A DNA stretch of 64,000 nucleotides from Tridacna crocea. Lineage: Eukaryota; Mollusca; Bivalvia; Cardiida; Cardiidae. Of the stretch, positions 55,920 to 64,000 are shown piece after piece. The DNA lies in contig OX031072.1 in the NCBI GenBank assembly GCA_943736015.1, positions 9,327,501 to 9,391,500 of the forward strand. The letters run 5' to 3'. The notes under the pieces are model-generated. The model saw only the letters and a program-made list of their open reading frames with translations. It searched no databases and was not told the DNA's origin. Numbering within the stretch: the first letter of the stretch is position 1; every line of letters starts with the position of its first letter. A program made the position numbers and the translations under genes.

Positions 55920-56168
55920 GCAACACGCGAAAAAGGGCATTCAGACATTTGCGTAAAGTGTTGTCTCGGATCAGCCTGCCCTGGCCAAGACAGCACTTTA
56001 CAACTACATGTATATTAGATTTTGTGCTACAGTAGGCTTGTGCAAAATAGAAGATATTATAAAGACCGAAAGTGTTGTTTTGGATTAGCCTGCATGGACT
56101 GCAGAGGCTGATCCGAGATGACACTTTACGCAAATGTTTGAATGCCCTTTTCGCATGGTACGGGCCAT
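55920..56168. mobile_element. D-family foldback element
   Basis: CTGCAACACGCGAAAAAGGG ... TGCCCTTTTCGCATGGTACG; inner CTCGGATCAGCCTGCC and GGCTGATCCGAGATG. Confidence 0.72.
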
Positions 56169-56328
56169 TTAACTAAGTAACGTTAAGCATCATGGTATCG
56201 ATCAATCAGGAAATTAAACTATGGTGTTAATCATTCATAATTTACATGGTTGTTGTCAAAGCCTGGTGCAAATTTATTATAGCGGGTGGTAAGGATGTTT
56301 CACTGGGAAAGGTTTATTTCTAATATAA

Positions 56329-56521
56329 TTAATCCTGTACCAAACAATCCTGCTTTGGGGAAGGAAGTCTTTAGAAAAACTTGTGAGAAAAGGAGAAAAT
56401 GCTGGTCACAAGCATTTTCTCCTTTTCCCACAATGTTTTCTACACTATTAATCAGAAATTTGTCATCTTTGAATGCTTGAATTGGGTAAGTGTAAAATTC
56501 TGTAATTTGGTAAACAGTTAA
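56329..56521 (-). mobile_element. Family A MITE, copy A29, short right arm
   Basis: TTAA at both ends. About 35 bp of the right flank is deleted. Confidence 0.85.
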
Positions 56522-56706
56522 CAAAATCACCACAATGTTCTGCTACAGTTGCTCTTTCAATGATAATTATAAGCTGAAAAAGGGGCATAACTCTGTAATT
56601 AATATTTTGAAGGTTATCTGCTCTTTTTTTATTGGTTCCTGCTTCAATAGTTTTGCTCTCTGATAAGGTGTCAGAGAGTAAAAGTCAATGTAGTGAGTAT
56701 CTTTTC

Positions 56707-56942
56707 TTAACCCTTTACCACACAATCCCTACTTTTAAAGGCCCTGAGAAAGAAAGCTCTTGTAAACATTGTGGGAAAAGGAGAAAATGTTGGAAGTCAG
56801 TATTTCCTCCTTTTCCCACCCATGTTTTCTACCCTTTCCAAATCAATTTTAATATCTGTTTTTAATTTTATATTGTCTTCTGCAAATGCTGTCAATTTGG
56901 ATGAATCTAAAAATTTTTTTTTGTCATTTGGTAAAGAGTTAA
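56707..56942 (-). mobile_element. Family A MITE, copy A30
   Basis: TTAA at both ends, CCCTTTACCACACAATCCC left end, hairpin centre AATGTTGGAAGTCAGTATT. Confidence 0.9.
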
Positions 56943-56997
56943 ATGGAGTAATACTTCCTTTTTTTTCAGCCTTGTACCAGGACTATCTCATGGTAAG

Positions 56998-57000
<3 letters not shown>

Positions 57001-57029
<29 letters not shown>

Positions 57030-57030
57030 G
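57001..57030. repeat. ATC microsatellite
   Basis: (ATC)n followed by AGCAGCAG. Confidence 0.85.
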
Positions 57031-57080
57031 CAGCAGTAGCATCAATTGCATGTTTCTGTTTCATCATTGCATTACATTGC

Positions 57081-57291
57081 AGACAAGATTTCATGATTGT
57101 CCAGATTGGAAGCATTATGCTATCAACGAATTACATACTTATGGCTAAATCTTAAGGACTGTATCTGTGACAGGGCAAAAAAACACTGTGAGAAAAGGGA
57201 AAATACTGGTTACCACCATTTTCTCCTTTTTCCACTGTATTTCAAAAAAAAGTCTTCAATCTCACAGTCATTAAAACTCAGGACTGTTTAG
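57081..57291 (+). mobile_element. Family A MITE, decayed
   Basis: GCAGACAAGATTTCATGATT left; hairpin AATACTGGTTACCACCATT; right ACTCAGGACTGTTTAG. Confidence 0.55.
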
Positions 57292-57370
57292 TTTACAGGA
57301 GATCACCCCTACCTTACTGCATAGCTTTCCCGAATAAAATCAATACCTGACAACTGCCTCAGAGAGAATT

Positions 57371-57675
57371 CTCTTTGGTTCAGTGGTTATGGTATTGGTC
57401 TTTTAACCCTTTACTCCATAGATACTCATTTCTACGCATTGCTTGTTGGAGCCTTTGGAAAACATTGTGACAAAAAGGTGAAATTGCTCATGACAAGCAA
57501 TTTCACCTTTTGTCACAATGTTTTCTATGCTATCAAAAAGTGTCATATACCCATAAGAAACGGCTTCATCCTTGCTGTTATTTAGGGTCAATTAGAGATA
57601 CCATAGAAATGCCTTATTGGGTAAAGGGTTAACCTCGAAAAATGAGGATATTTGCCCTTCATGAGTTCAAATCCT
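57371..57675 (+). repeat. tRNA-like sequence split by MITE B2
   Basis: TTGGTTCAGTGGTTATGGTA (57375-57394) resembles a tRNA 5' half with an A box. After the MITE come CCTCGAAAAATGAGG and the B-box-like GAGTTCAAATCCTGCTAGA. Removing the MITE and one TTAA gives a continuous tRNA-like order; it is a SINE head or tRNA pseudogene. Confidence 0.5.
57403..57632 (-). mobile_element. Family B MITE, copy B2
   Basis: TTAA at both ends; CCCTTTACTCCATAGATACT left, TTATTGGGTAAAGGG right. Nested in a tRNA-like sequence. Confidence 0.92.
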
Positions 57676-58325
57676 GCTAGATGTGGTTTGTATTTGAGCT
57701 ATGCATTTATTTGTTTCTTTGTTACAGACATTGTTCTAAAGATTAGTAAAGACGACAAGTCAATGAAGTATTGTCTGTTGCATAAATTTTATCCAAGACC
57801 AAGTATAATACATGTATACAAAAATAGCTATCTTTTTATACGTAAGTCTCCTGAGAAAACATATTTTACAGTTATGTACATATATTTACAAATTACTAAA
57901 ATAAAAGCACATTTCTGTTTTTCTCTGATTTCCTGGCCAGTTTCAAAAGGATTTTATCCTTTTTATGTATCGGTTTTGTCCATTATGTCTGTATAAGTGT
58001 ATCAGGACATTTCTTGATCAACACAAAAAATTACCTGCATGCAGTGGACAGCCTTTGAAAACATTCTTGGAAAAGGAGAGATTGCTTTTTAAAAGCAACT
58101 ATTCCATTTAGTTGATCGTTTTACAGGGCCAGTGGACCTATTTACCAGTATGTATCCTATGTGCTTCCATACAAGTAGTATGCCAAAACTCCTTTCAGAC
58201 ACTTTGCACTAAACTCTATTTCAGTTGCTGGCTGCTTTCCCACAACAAAGTTGCTAGCTGCTTTCCCACAAAAACTAAATCAAAACAACTTAAAGCCAAA
58301 AGGATACATAAAAATTCTTGCACGT
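57633..58325. other. Non-coding stretch with one worn MITE core
   Basis: 58040-58110 has GCCTTTGAAAACATTCTTGG and a short GATTGCTTTTTAAAAGCAA hairpin, family B-like. The frame at 57652-57996 lacks domain or splice support. Confidence 0.4.
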
Positions 58326-58553
58326 TTAACCTCTTACCCCAAAAGGCATTTCTGTGGTATCTCTAATTGACCCTAAATAACAGCAAGGATGAAGCCATTT
58401 CTAATGTGTAATGACACCTTTTGATAGCACAGAAAACATTGTGACAAAAGGTGAAATTGCTCATCACGAGCAGTTTCACCTTTTGCCACAATGTTTTCCA
58501 AAGGCTCAGACAAGCAATGCTTAGAAATGAGTATCTATGGAGTAAAGGGTTAA
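58326..58553 (+). mobile_element. Family B MITE, copy B3
   Basis: TTAA at both ends; CCTCTTACCCCAAAAGGCAT left, TCTATGGAGTAAAGGG right. Confidence 0.92.
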
Positions 58554-58868
58554 CTCTTATCAAACCATAAAAGGAATGTTTGCCAGGAAAGAGATTCCAA
58601 CTTCAAACCTCATCATGAGAAACCAAGAGACCTACAGTTAACCCACATGGCAAAATTTGAGACCCCTCCATTTTGAAGGAATTTAAATAAGGTAATTCAA
58701 ATGTTTTTAAAATGATAGAATACATACAAATTTGCATAAAAAAATAGAACAAACACATCTGTAGTGAGTTATAAATTCTTTTTATGGATGACAGATGAAT
58801 GTTATAATGTCACATTTACAATGAATGAATTCAATGTTGTTTTATGGCTCATCTATGACCAAGGTTAT

Positions 58869-59094
58869 CTAACTCATTACCAAACGACAAAATGTTAGAC
58901 TTGTCCAAATCGAAAGCATTTGAAGACGACAAAATAAATGGAAATGAAAAACTGTAAATTGATTTGGAAAGGGTAGAAAAAATTGTGGAAAAAGTAGAAA
59001 ATCCTGGTTACTAGCATTTTCTCCTTTTCCCACAATGTTTTCTAAAGGCTTCTTTCCCAGGGTCGTCAAAAGTAGGGATTGTGTGGTAAAGAGA
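58869..59094 (+). mobile_element. Family A MITE, copy A31
   Basis: Left TTAA mutated to CTAA, right end GGTAAAGAGAAG. It is followed directly by A32 in the same direction. Confidence 0.85.
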
Positions 59095-59307
59095 AGCAAG
59101 AAAATGTAGTCCATATTGAAAGCATTTGCACAAAACAAATGAAAAGTGTCTCGATTCATAAAATTTGTTTTGGAATGGCGAGAAAACCTTGTGGGATAAG
59201 GAGAAAATGGTGGTTACCAGCATTTTCTCATTTTTGCACAAGCTAGGTTTTCAAAGCTTTCCTTCCCAGGGTCGTGAAAACCAGGGCTTGTTTGGTAAAG
59301 AGTTTTA
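59095..59307 (+). mobile_element. Family A MITE, copy A32, head-to-tail with A31
   Basis: GTAGTCCATATTGAAAGCAT left remnant, hairpin AAATGGTGGTTACCAGCATT, right end TTGTTTGGTAAAGAGTTTTAA. Confidence 0.78.
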
Positions 59308-59459
59308 ATATATATAACAAGGAATGCTGTAGTAAAGTGATAAATATGAAGAACTCTGTAATGGTATGAAAAGGTGAAAATGATAAAATGATAGTAAGAT
59401 GTACACAAGAGCATTACATGCCATTGCCAGTGCTCTGTTATAGTTGCTTGTTGCAGAGA

Positions 59460-60047
59460 AAAACTGAAGTCAAAAAAAAGGGCATAACTGTATAGAAAAA
59501 AACCTTGATAGGTACCTACCCTTGTACTGCGGGTTCTCTCTTACATAGTTAAAAATTGTCTGAGTTTAAAGTAAATATCTAGAGTAATAACAGATGATAT
59601 TGTAGAATATCAAAGTTTTTGCAAGATGATAATGACACAGACAATGATGACAACACTGCTATGACAGTGACTCAAAAGTTTTCTTAAAAAACAGCCTTAC
59701 CAACTAGAGCTAACACTAATCATGATCATACCCCTTGCCAGCTCCTGGTCACAAACAGGTCTTTGTCAAAGAATGCAGAATGGTTAAGTACAAAAGTAAG
59801 AGTTAAAAAAAAGTTCAAGGGGTGATAACTCCATATAAATCACAGCAGTGTCATGAAAATTGCACATGCACAACGTTATGTATATAGTAACCCTGTGTGT
59901 AAATATGAGTTCAGTAAGTGAAAAACTGTAGGAGTATAGCTCCGGACAAATTTGTGTCTATGGACAGGCAGATGTGCGGACAGACAGATGGACAGACAGC
60001 CATGGCAAATCCAGTATACCCCCCTCAACTATGTTGTGGGGGGTATA
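59460..60047 (+). repeat. Dispersed repeat tail with GGACAGAC run and CCCCCC/GGGGGG hairpin
   Basis: AAAAAGGGCATAACTGTATA-type phrases (also at 55140 and 56580) lead to GGACAGACAGATGGACAGAC. The end is GTATACCCCCCTCAACTATG then TTGTGGGGGGTATAA. It resembles the J/K 3' hairpin plan; the head is not found. Confidence 0.45.
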
Positions 60048-60354
60048 ATTATGAAAAGACCTGTTATATACAAAATACATTACTAAGTGGCTGCCTACTG
60101 ATAGGCCTTTGTAATTAAGTATAAAGGCAAATTTTGGATAGAGATATGTCACTATTGTGTGATAGGTAACATTTTGACAAATCTAATTGGAAATGTAACT
60201 GACAGTAATCAGTATGCAGTTTACTCCATCATGACATGTTTCAGAAAGTCTTTGACACAGTGTAGATATAGACTTGTTCCTATTGAGTCAGATTTTATGC
60301 TCCTGAGATACATGCATTTTGGGCCGGAAATGTTGCAGCTGATTAACCCTTTAA

Positions 60355-60583
60355 TTAACCCATTACCACACAATCCCTACTTTTGACACCCCTGAGAAAG
60401 AAGCCTTTTGAAAACACTGTGGGAAAAGGAGAAAATGCTGGTTACCAGCATTTTCTCCTTTTCCCACAGTGTTTTCTACCCTTGCCAGATCAAATTTCGA
60501 TGTTTCAGTCACCTTTATGTTGTCGTCTGCAAATGCTTCCAATTCGAACCAGTCTAAAATTTTGTCGTGTGGTAAAGAGTTAA
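60355..60583 (-). mobile_element. Family A MITE, copy A33
   Basis: TTAA at both ends. A perfect hairpin has the compensated variant ACACTGTGGG and CCCACAGTGT. Confidence 0.93.
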
Positions 60584-60591
60584 CCCTTTAA

Positions 60592-60819
60592 TTAACCCAT
60601 TACCACACAATCCCTACTTTTGACACCCCTGAGAAAGAAGCCTTTTGAAAACACTGTGGGAAAAGGAGAAAATGCTGGTTACCAGCATTTTCTCCTTTTC
60701 CCACAGTGTTTTCAACACTTACCAGAACAAATTTCTATTTTTGAGTCACCTTTATTTTGTCATCTGCAAATGCTCTGAATTTGGACCAGTCTATATTTTC
60801 TCGTGTGGTAATGGTTTAA
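60592..60819 (-). mobile_element. Family A MITE, copy A34, near-identical left half to A33
   Basis: Same CCTTTAATTAACCCATTACC lead and same hairpin variant as A33; the right arm differs. Confidence 0.92.
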
Positions 60820-61035
60820 CACACAGCAAAATTTTAGACCTATCCAAATTGGAGGCATTTGCAGACAACATTTCAAAGTGGCTCAAATGGTGCAATTTTG
60901 TTTTAATAGGGTAGAAAACATTGTGGGAAAAGGAGAAAATGCTGGTTACCAGCATTTTCTCCATTCCCCACAATCTTATCAAAAGGCTTCTTCCTCAGGG
61001 TTGTTAAAAGTCGTCATTGTGTGGTAAAGGGTTAA
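60816..61035 (+). mobile_element. Family A MITE, copy A35, sharing a TTAA with A34
   Basis: TTAACACACAGCAAAATTTT left (terminal CCCTTTAC lost), TTAA at 61032. Three copies therefore lie back to back. Confidence 0.9.
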
Positions 61036-61316
61036 ACAAGAATATTTCATACAGGGGAATGCTTACTATTGCGTAGTTCACATGTTCTGTATGCACTGAA
61101 GGCTTGCCAGGCCTTTTCTATAGATCTAGAGGAATAATTGCCCATCACTGTACAGTTCTTCTTGCCCTAATGACAGTCTCTCAACTTGTATTTCTCTTCG
61201 TAATAAATCTAACTGATTACCTCTTCAGAAAAATTTGCCGCTGATGAATTAAAAAAAAAAAACCCTTGTAAAAAATGGACAATTTTCTTTGTATCAAGTT
61301 TCACCATTTCATAACA

Positions 61317-61400
61317 GGCAAAAACATTGTGACAAAAGGAATTACAGCGCGCAACAAGCAATTTCATCTTTTACCAAAGTGTTTTCAAAATGTTTTGTGG
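61317..61400. mobile_element. Family B hairpin remnant
   Basis: AAAACATTGTGACAAAAGGA ... AAGCAATTTCATCTTTTACC. Confidence 0.5.
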
Positions 61401-61502
61401 GATAGTAAGCAAAAAAAGAGAAAGAATTAATCTAGGAGAGGTAATTTGTTAGACATTAAAAATGGATGATATTGGAGAATAATGTCTTTGCCAACTTCGG
61501 AC

Positions 61503-61811
61503 TTAAATGTGCATGTTGATGGCCCCTGGGTTATCAAGTCCGTATTTCCGACTCATCTCGTGCCCATCAGAAATGGGTTTTTTATCACTGCCGTCATTTG
61601 GTCCCCATTCATCTGTTGGAGTTGTAATTGAATGAAGTCTCTCCATAAAGTCTCCTTCAGCCATGAAAAGCTTGTAGATAAACATAAGTGGGATAGGAAC
61701 CAGCACAATACAAGTTAGGACCCAGCCAACAGCCTGTGCAAATTCTGGGAATGGCTCTCCGTCTGTGATCTCTGGTGCTTTGTATTTTATCATTCTGTAT
61801 AAAAACAGAGC
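61503..61811 (-). CDS. SLC6 transporter, last coding exon
   Basis: The acceptor on the minus strand reads TTTATACTTCAG|GCT. It encodes 102 residues and a stop. It contains TM12 and the intracellular C-terminus with the SLC6 TP.DEWGP motif. Confidence 0.92.
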   Translation of the reverse strand, partial: ALFLYRMIKYKAPEITDGEPFPEFAQAVGWVLTCIVLVPIPLMFIYKLFMAEGDFMERLHSITTPTDEWGPNDGSDKKPISDGHEMSRKYGLDNPGAINMHI

Positions 61812-63062
61812 CTGAAGTATAAAGATAGAATATACATAAACATGAATATTGTGCTATTGCGAAGAAAGAACTGCATCAAAAATATATTATACAGGAACAT
61901 AAAAATACTGTAATGAAAGCACTGTGACTCAAGCACCTTAACTTTCTTTTTAACCCTTTACCAAATGACAAATTTTAGACTAGTCTAAATTGGAAGCATT
62001 TGCAGACAACAAAATAAATGTAGCTCAAATGATGTTTTTTTTTTATCTTTGATAGGGTAGAAAAAATTGTGGTTACCAGCATTTTCTCCTTTTCCCACAA
62101 TGTTTTCAAAAGGTTTCTTCCACAGGAGTGTTAAAAGTCTGGATTGGGTGGTAAAGGGTTAAATCACTGAAATACGGGCAACTTATTTTGAAGCCCATTT
62201 ACCTCTCAACCCTGAAGAAGACGACTCCTGAAAAACACATTGGGAAAGGAGAATTTTCTCCTTAGGCGTTACTGTTTTCTACCCTTTCAAAGACAAATTT
62301 CAGCATATGAGCAGCATTTAGTAATTGTCATCTGCATCACAAAGTAAATAACATGCACAAGGAAAGTTACTACAACATAATTATATACATGTAATATTCC
62401 TTTCATTATATACCTATAACTTATAACGGCAACATTTTGCAGTTATTGACATTTTATTCGAGAACAGTAAACAAAATGAGACAATTGATAGTGTTGAAAA
62501 TAGTAATTCTGTTTTAATGTACAGTGGATTAATATAACAGCATAACATTTTGACTAATCAAATCGCGAATGAACAGATGCTTAGTCTAAGTGCTTGACAT
62601 GTTATTATACCATATTTGGAATTGTATTTCACAGTGTGTGTGTATACAGATATTTTTTCTGTTGTGTGATTTATTTTATTCAATTGTACTTGAGCTGCAA
62701 AAATTTACTGGTATATAATTTAACCCTTTACTCCATAGATACTCATTTGTATGCATTACTTGTGGGAGCCTTTGGAAAACATTGTGGCAAAAGGTGAAAT
62801 TGCTCGTGACGAGCAATTTCACCTTTTGCCACAATGTTTTCTACACTACCAAAAGGTGTCATATACACATAAGAAACGGCTTCATCCTTGGTGTTATTTA
62901 GGGTCAATTAGAGATACCATAGAAATGCTTTATGGGGTAAAGGGTTAAAACTTACCCCTATCAACAGTGGAGATATAATAGACCAACACACAATCCAGAA
63001 ATATTTGGGCGCAGGTGGATGACCCAGCATGTAGGACATATCCCTTACAAATCTACCAACCC
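61503..63062 (-). CDS. SLC6 family Na+/Cl- dependent transporter, 3' part (last two exons; 5' part outside the window)
   Basis: Minus-strand exons are 62956-63062 and 61503-61811. The penultimate exon encodes VGRFVRDMSYMLGHPPAP, then KYFWIVCWSIISPLLIG. It corresponds to the SLC6 extracellular RDV.MLG segment and the start of TM11, and its phase-0 donor is GGG|GTAAGT. The last exon begins ALFLYRMIKYKAPEITDGE and continues FPEFAQAVGWVLTCIVLVPI (TM12). It then has the conserved cytoplasmic tail RLHSITTPTDEWGPND and ends in AINMHI. This family imports amino acids, glycine, taurine or neurotransmitters using Na+ and Cl- gradients at the plasma membrane. The substrate-site TM segments lie outside the window, so the substrate cannot be named; the tail looks most like glycine/neutral amino acid types. 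Two MITEs (61950-62162 and 62720-62948) sit in the intron. Confidence 0.92.
61950..62162 (+). mobile_element. Family A MITE, copy A36, in the last SLC6 intron
   Basis: TTAA at both ends. The left hairpin arm is lost (AAAAATTGTGGTTACCAGC). Confidence 0.85.
62198..62335 (-). mobile_element. Family A MITE, decayed
   Basis: Short hairpin GGAGAATTTTCTCCTT, then ACCCTTTCAAAGACAAATTT. Confidence 0.5.
62720..62948 (-). mobile_element. Family B MITE, copy B4, touching an SLC6 splice donor
   Basis: TTAA at both ends. A perfect hairpin, TTGCTCGTGACGAGCAA, is central. The end lies 7 bp from the exon boundary at 62956. Confidence 0.94.
62956..63062 (-). CDS. SLC6 transporter, penultimate coding exon
   Basis: It runs on the minus strand from acceptor TATTTTTCAG to donor GTAAGT. 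It begins in phase 1 (two bases complete a codon) and ends in phase 0. A family B MITE begins 7 bp beyond the exon end, leaving only the donor consensus intact between them. Confidence 0.88.
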
Positions 63063-63134
63063 CTGAAAAATACACAAAAATGGCATGTCACCAGAAAATT
63101 ACCATCTAAAAATGATCTGTAGCAGATCCAGTAT

Positions 63135-63570
63135 TAAAACGTTGTGACAAAAAGAGAAATTTAAATCATTGAGAAAAATGAGTCTTATGAAAACTCTGTT
63201 AAAAAAGGAGAAATTTTACTGTAAAGCAAAAAAATACTGAATTTTAGACTTGTCAATACTGTAAGCATTAAAATTTTTGTTGTGACAAAAAGAAAAATTT
63301 AAATCTTTGAGAAAAATGAGTCTTATGAAAACTCTGTTAAAAAAAGAGAAATTTTACTGTAAAGCAGAAAAAAACACAAAATTTTAGAATTGTCAATACT
63401 GTAAGCATTAAAATTTTTGTTGTGACAAAAAGGGAAATTTAAATCTTTGAGAAAAATGAGTTTTATGAAAACTCTGTTAAAAAAGGAGAAATTTTACTGT
63501 AAAGCAAAAAAACACAAAATTTCAGACTTGTCAATACTGTAAGCATTAAAATTTTGCAGAACAAAATACA
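63135..63570 (+). repeat. MITE-derived tandem array, three units of about 140 bp
   Basis: GTTGTGACAAAAAGAGAAAT-like starts near 63140, 63279 and 63419. Each unit has GAGAAAAATGAGTCTTATGA, GGAGAAATTTTACTGTAAAG and AAATTTTAGACTTGTCAATA. The last phrase is the family A left arm. Confidence 0.82.
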
Positions 63571-63710
63571 ATGTGCCTCATTTGATGTCGTAAGTCTCTG
63601 AGCCATAAGAAAAATTGTTGGAAATGGAGAAAATGCTGGTACCCAGTATTTTCTCCCCTTCCTACACTGTTTTTAAAACACGTCTTCTTCAGGGTCATTT
63701 ACCTTTAGGC
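63541..63710 (+). mobile_element. Family A MITE, decayed, continuing the array
   Basis: GCATTAAAATTTTGCAGAAC, hairpin AAATGCTGGTACCCAGTATT, right TTCAGGGTCATTTACC. Confidence 0.6.
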
Positions 63711-63741
63711 TACCAAGCATGACTCTTGAATCTAAACTGAT

Positions 63742-63970
63742 TTAACCCTTTACCCCATAAGGCATTTCTATGGTATCTCTAATTGACCCTAAATAACAGC
63801 AAGAATGAAGCCATTTCTTATGTGTATATGATACCTTTTGATAGCATAGAAAACATTGTGACTAAAGGTGAAATTGCTCGTCACGAGCAATTTCACCTTT
63901 TGCCACAATATTTTCCAAAAGCTCCTACAAGTAATGCTTAGAAATGAGTATCTATGAAGTAAAGGGTTAA
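63742..63970 (+). mobile_element. Family B MITE, copy B5
   Basis: TTAA at both ends; CCCTTTACCCCATAAGGCAT left; hairpin centre TTGCTCGTCACGAGCAA is perfect. Confidence 0.94.
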
Positions 63971-64000
63971 TAATATCAGAAGATATCTTTCCCCAAAAAA

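Noticed and set aside
57652-57996. 114-codon frame
   Set aside because: Hydrophobic AT-rich translation without start context; it overlaps the tRNA-like sequence at its beginning.
1553-63970. Recurring peptides such as [20 protein letters not shown] and [20 protein letters not shown] in dozens of short open frames, looking like a protein family
   Set aside because: They are translations of the two arms of the family A hairpin in different frames. They have no shared start, end or splice context, and the frame varies with each copy.
1553-63970. Family A as Kolobok rather than piggyBac
   Set aside because: Kolobok also duplicates TTAA, but the CCCTTT(A/G)CC start is the pattern seen in many piggyBac ends. 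Kept only as the alternative until an autonomous copy is found.

Overview
The window is AT-rich nuclear DNA from an animal. It has intron-split genes with canonical GT-AG junctions, a paired-class homeobox, a solute carrier 6 (SLC6) transporter and a LINE remnant. The dense foldback repeats, the tRNA-like repeats, and the elements starting AACAAGAG and ending GGTGAGCTAAAA look to me like a bivalve mollusc, probably a heterodont clam or mussel. That placement is recognition by eye, not a search result.

Three genes are well supported. (1) Plus strand, 2843-9146: a four-exon gene for a 240-residue paired-like Q50 homeodomain protein. (2) Plus strand, 24590-31460: a four-exon gene for a 243-residue secreted protein with a signal peptide, an acidic linker and a C-terminal domain resembling DUF4430 (the transcobalamin C-terminal-like fold). 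A TATA/GC-box promoter candidate lies at 24399-24423 and a poly(A) signal at 31694. (3) Minus strand, 61503-63062 and beyond the right edge: the last two exons of an SLC6 Na+/Cl- dependent transporter. A short signal-peptide ORF (43069-43266) and an alternative terminal exon (27241-27378) are weaker candidates.

Most of the rest is repeats. The dominant one is a roughly 228-bp MITE bounded by TTAA, with piggyBac-like ends (CCCTTTACC) and a near-perfect 30-35 bp per arm central hairpin. I list more than 50 full, partial or decayed copies (family A), plus a sister subfamily (B) with different arms but the same ends and a related hairpin. Copies sit beside exons of all three genes, inside a LINE and inside two tRNA-like repeats, and two clusters have become tandem satellites. 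Other families are: G, a 200-bp foldback with 3-bp CWG target duplications; H, a second TTAA-bounded element with a GATCAAGATCAGACTGCAC palindrome; F, an 80-bp palindrome; D and E, foldbacks carrying CAGCCTGCGCAG; I, a 200-240 bp foldback; J and K, 1-3 kb elements with internal tandem arrays and a 3' hairpin; and R, a scattered degenerate family.

Layout: 0-2.8 kb upstream DNA; 2.8-9.1 kb homeobox gene; 9.2-24.4 kb repeat-rich intergenic DNA, including J/K elements at 14.1-15.3 and 17.3-22.1 kb; 24.4-31.7 kb DUF4430 gene, with a J element in intron 1; 31.7-61.5 kb repeats, with a LINE at 37.1-38.9 kb, a minisatellite at 46.7-47.1 kb and tandemised MITEs at 53.7-54.4 kb; 61.5-64 kb SLC6 3' end. 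The three genes show no evident functional link.
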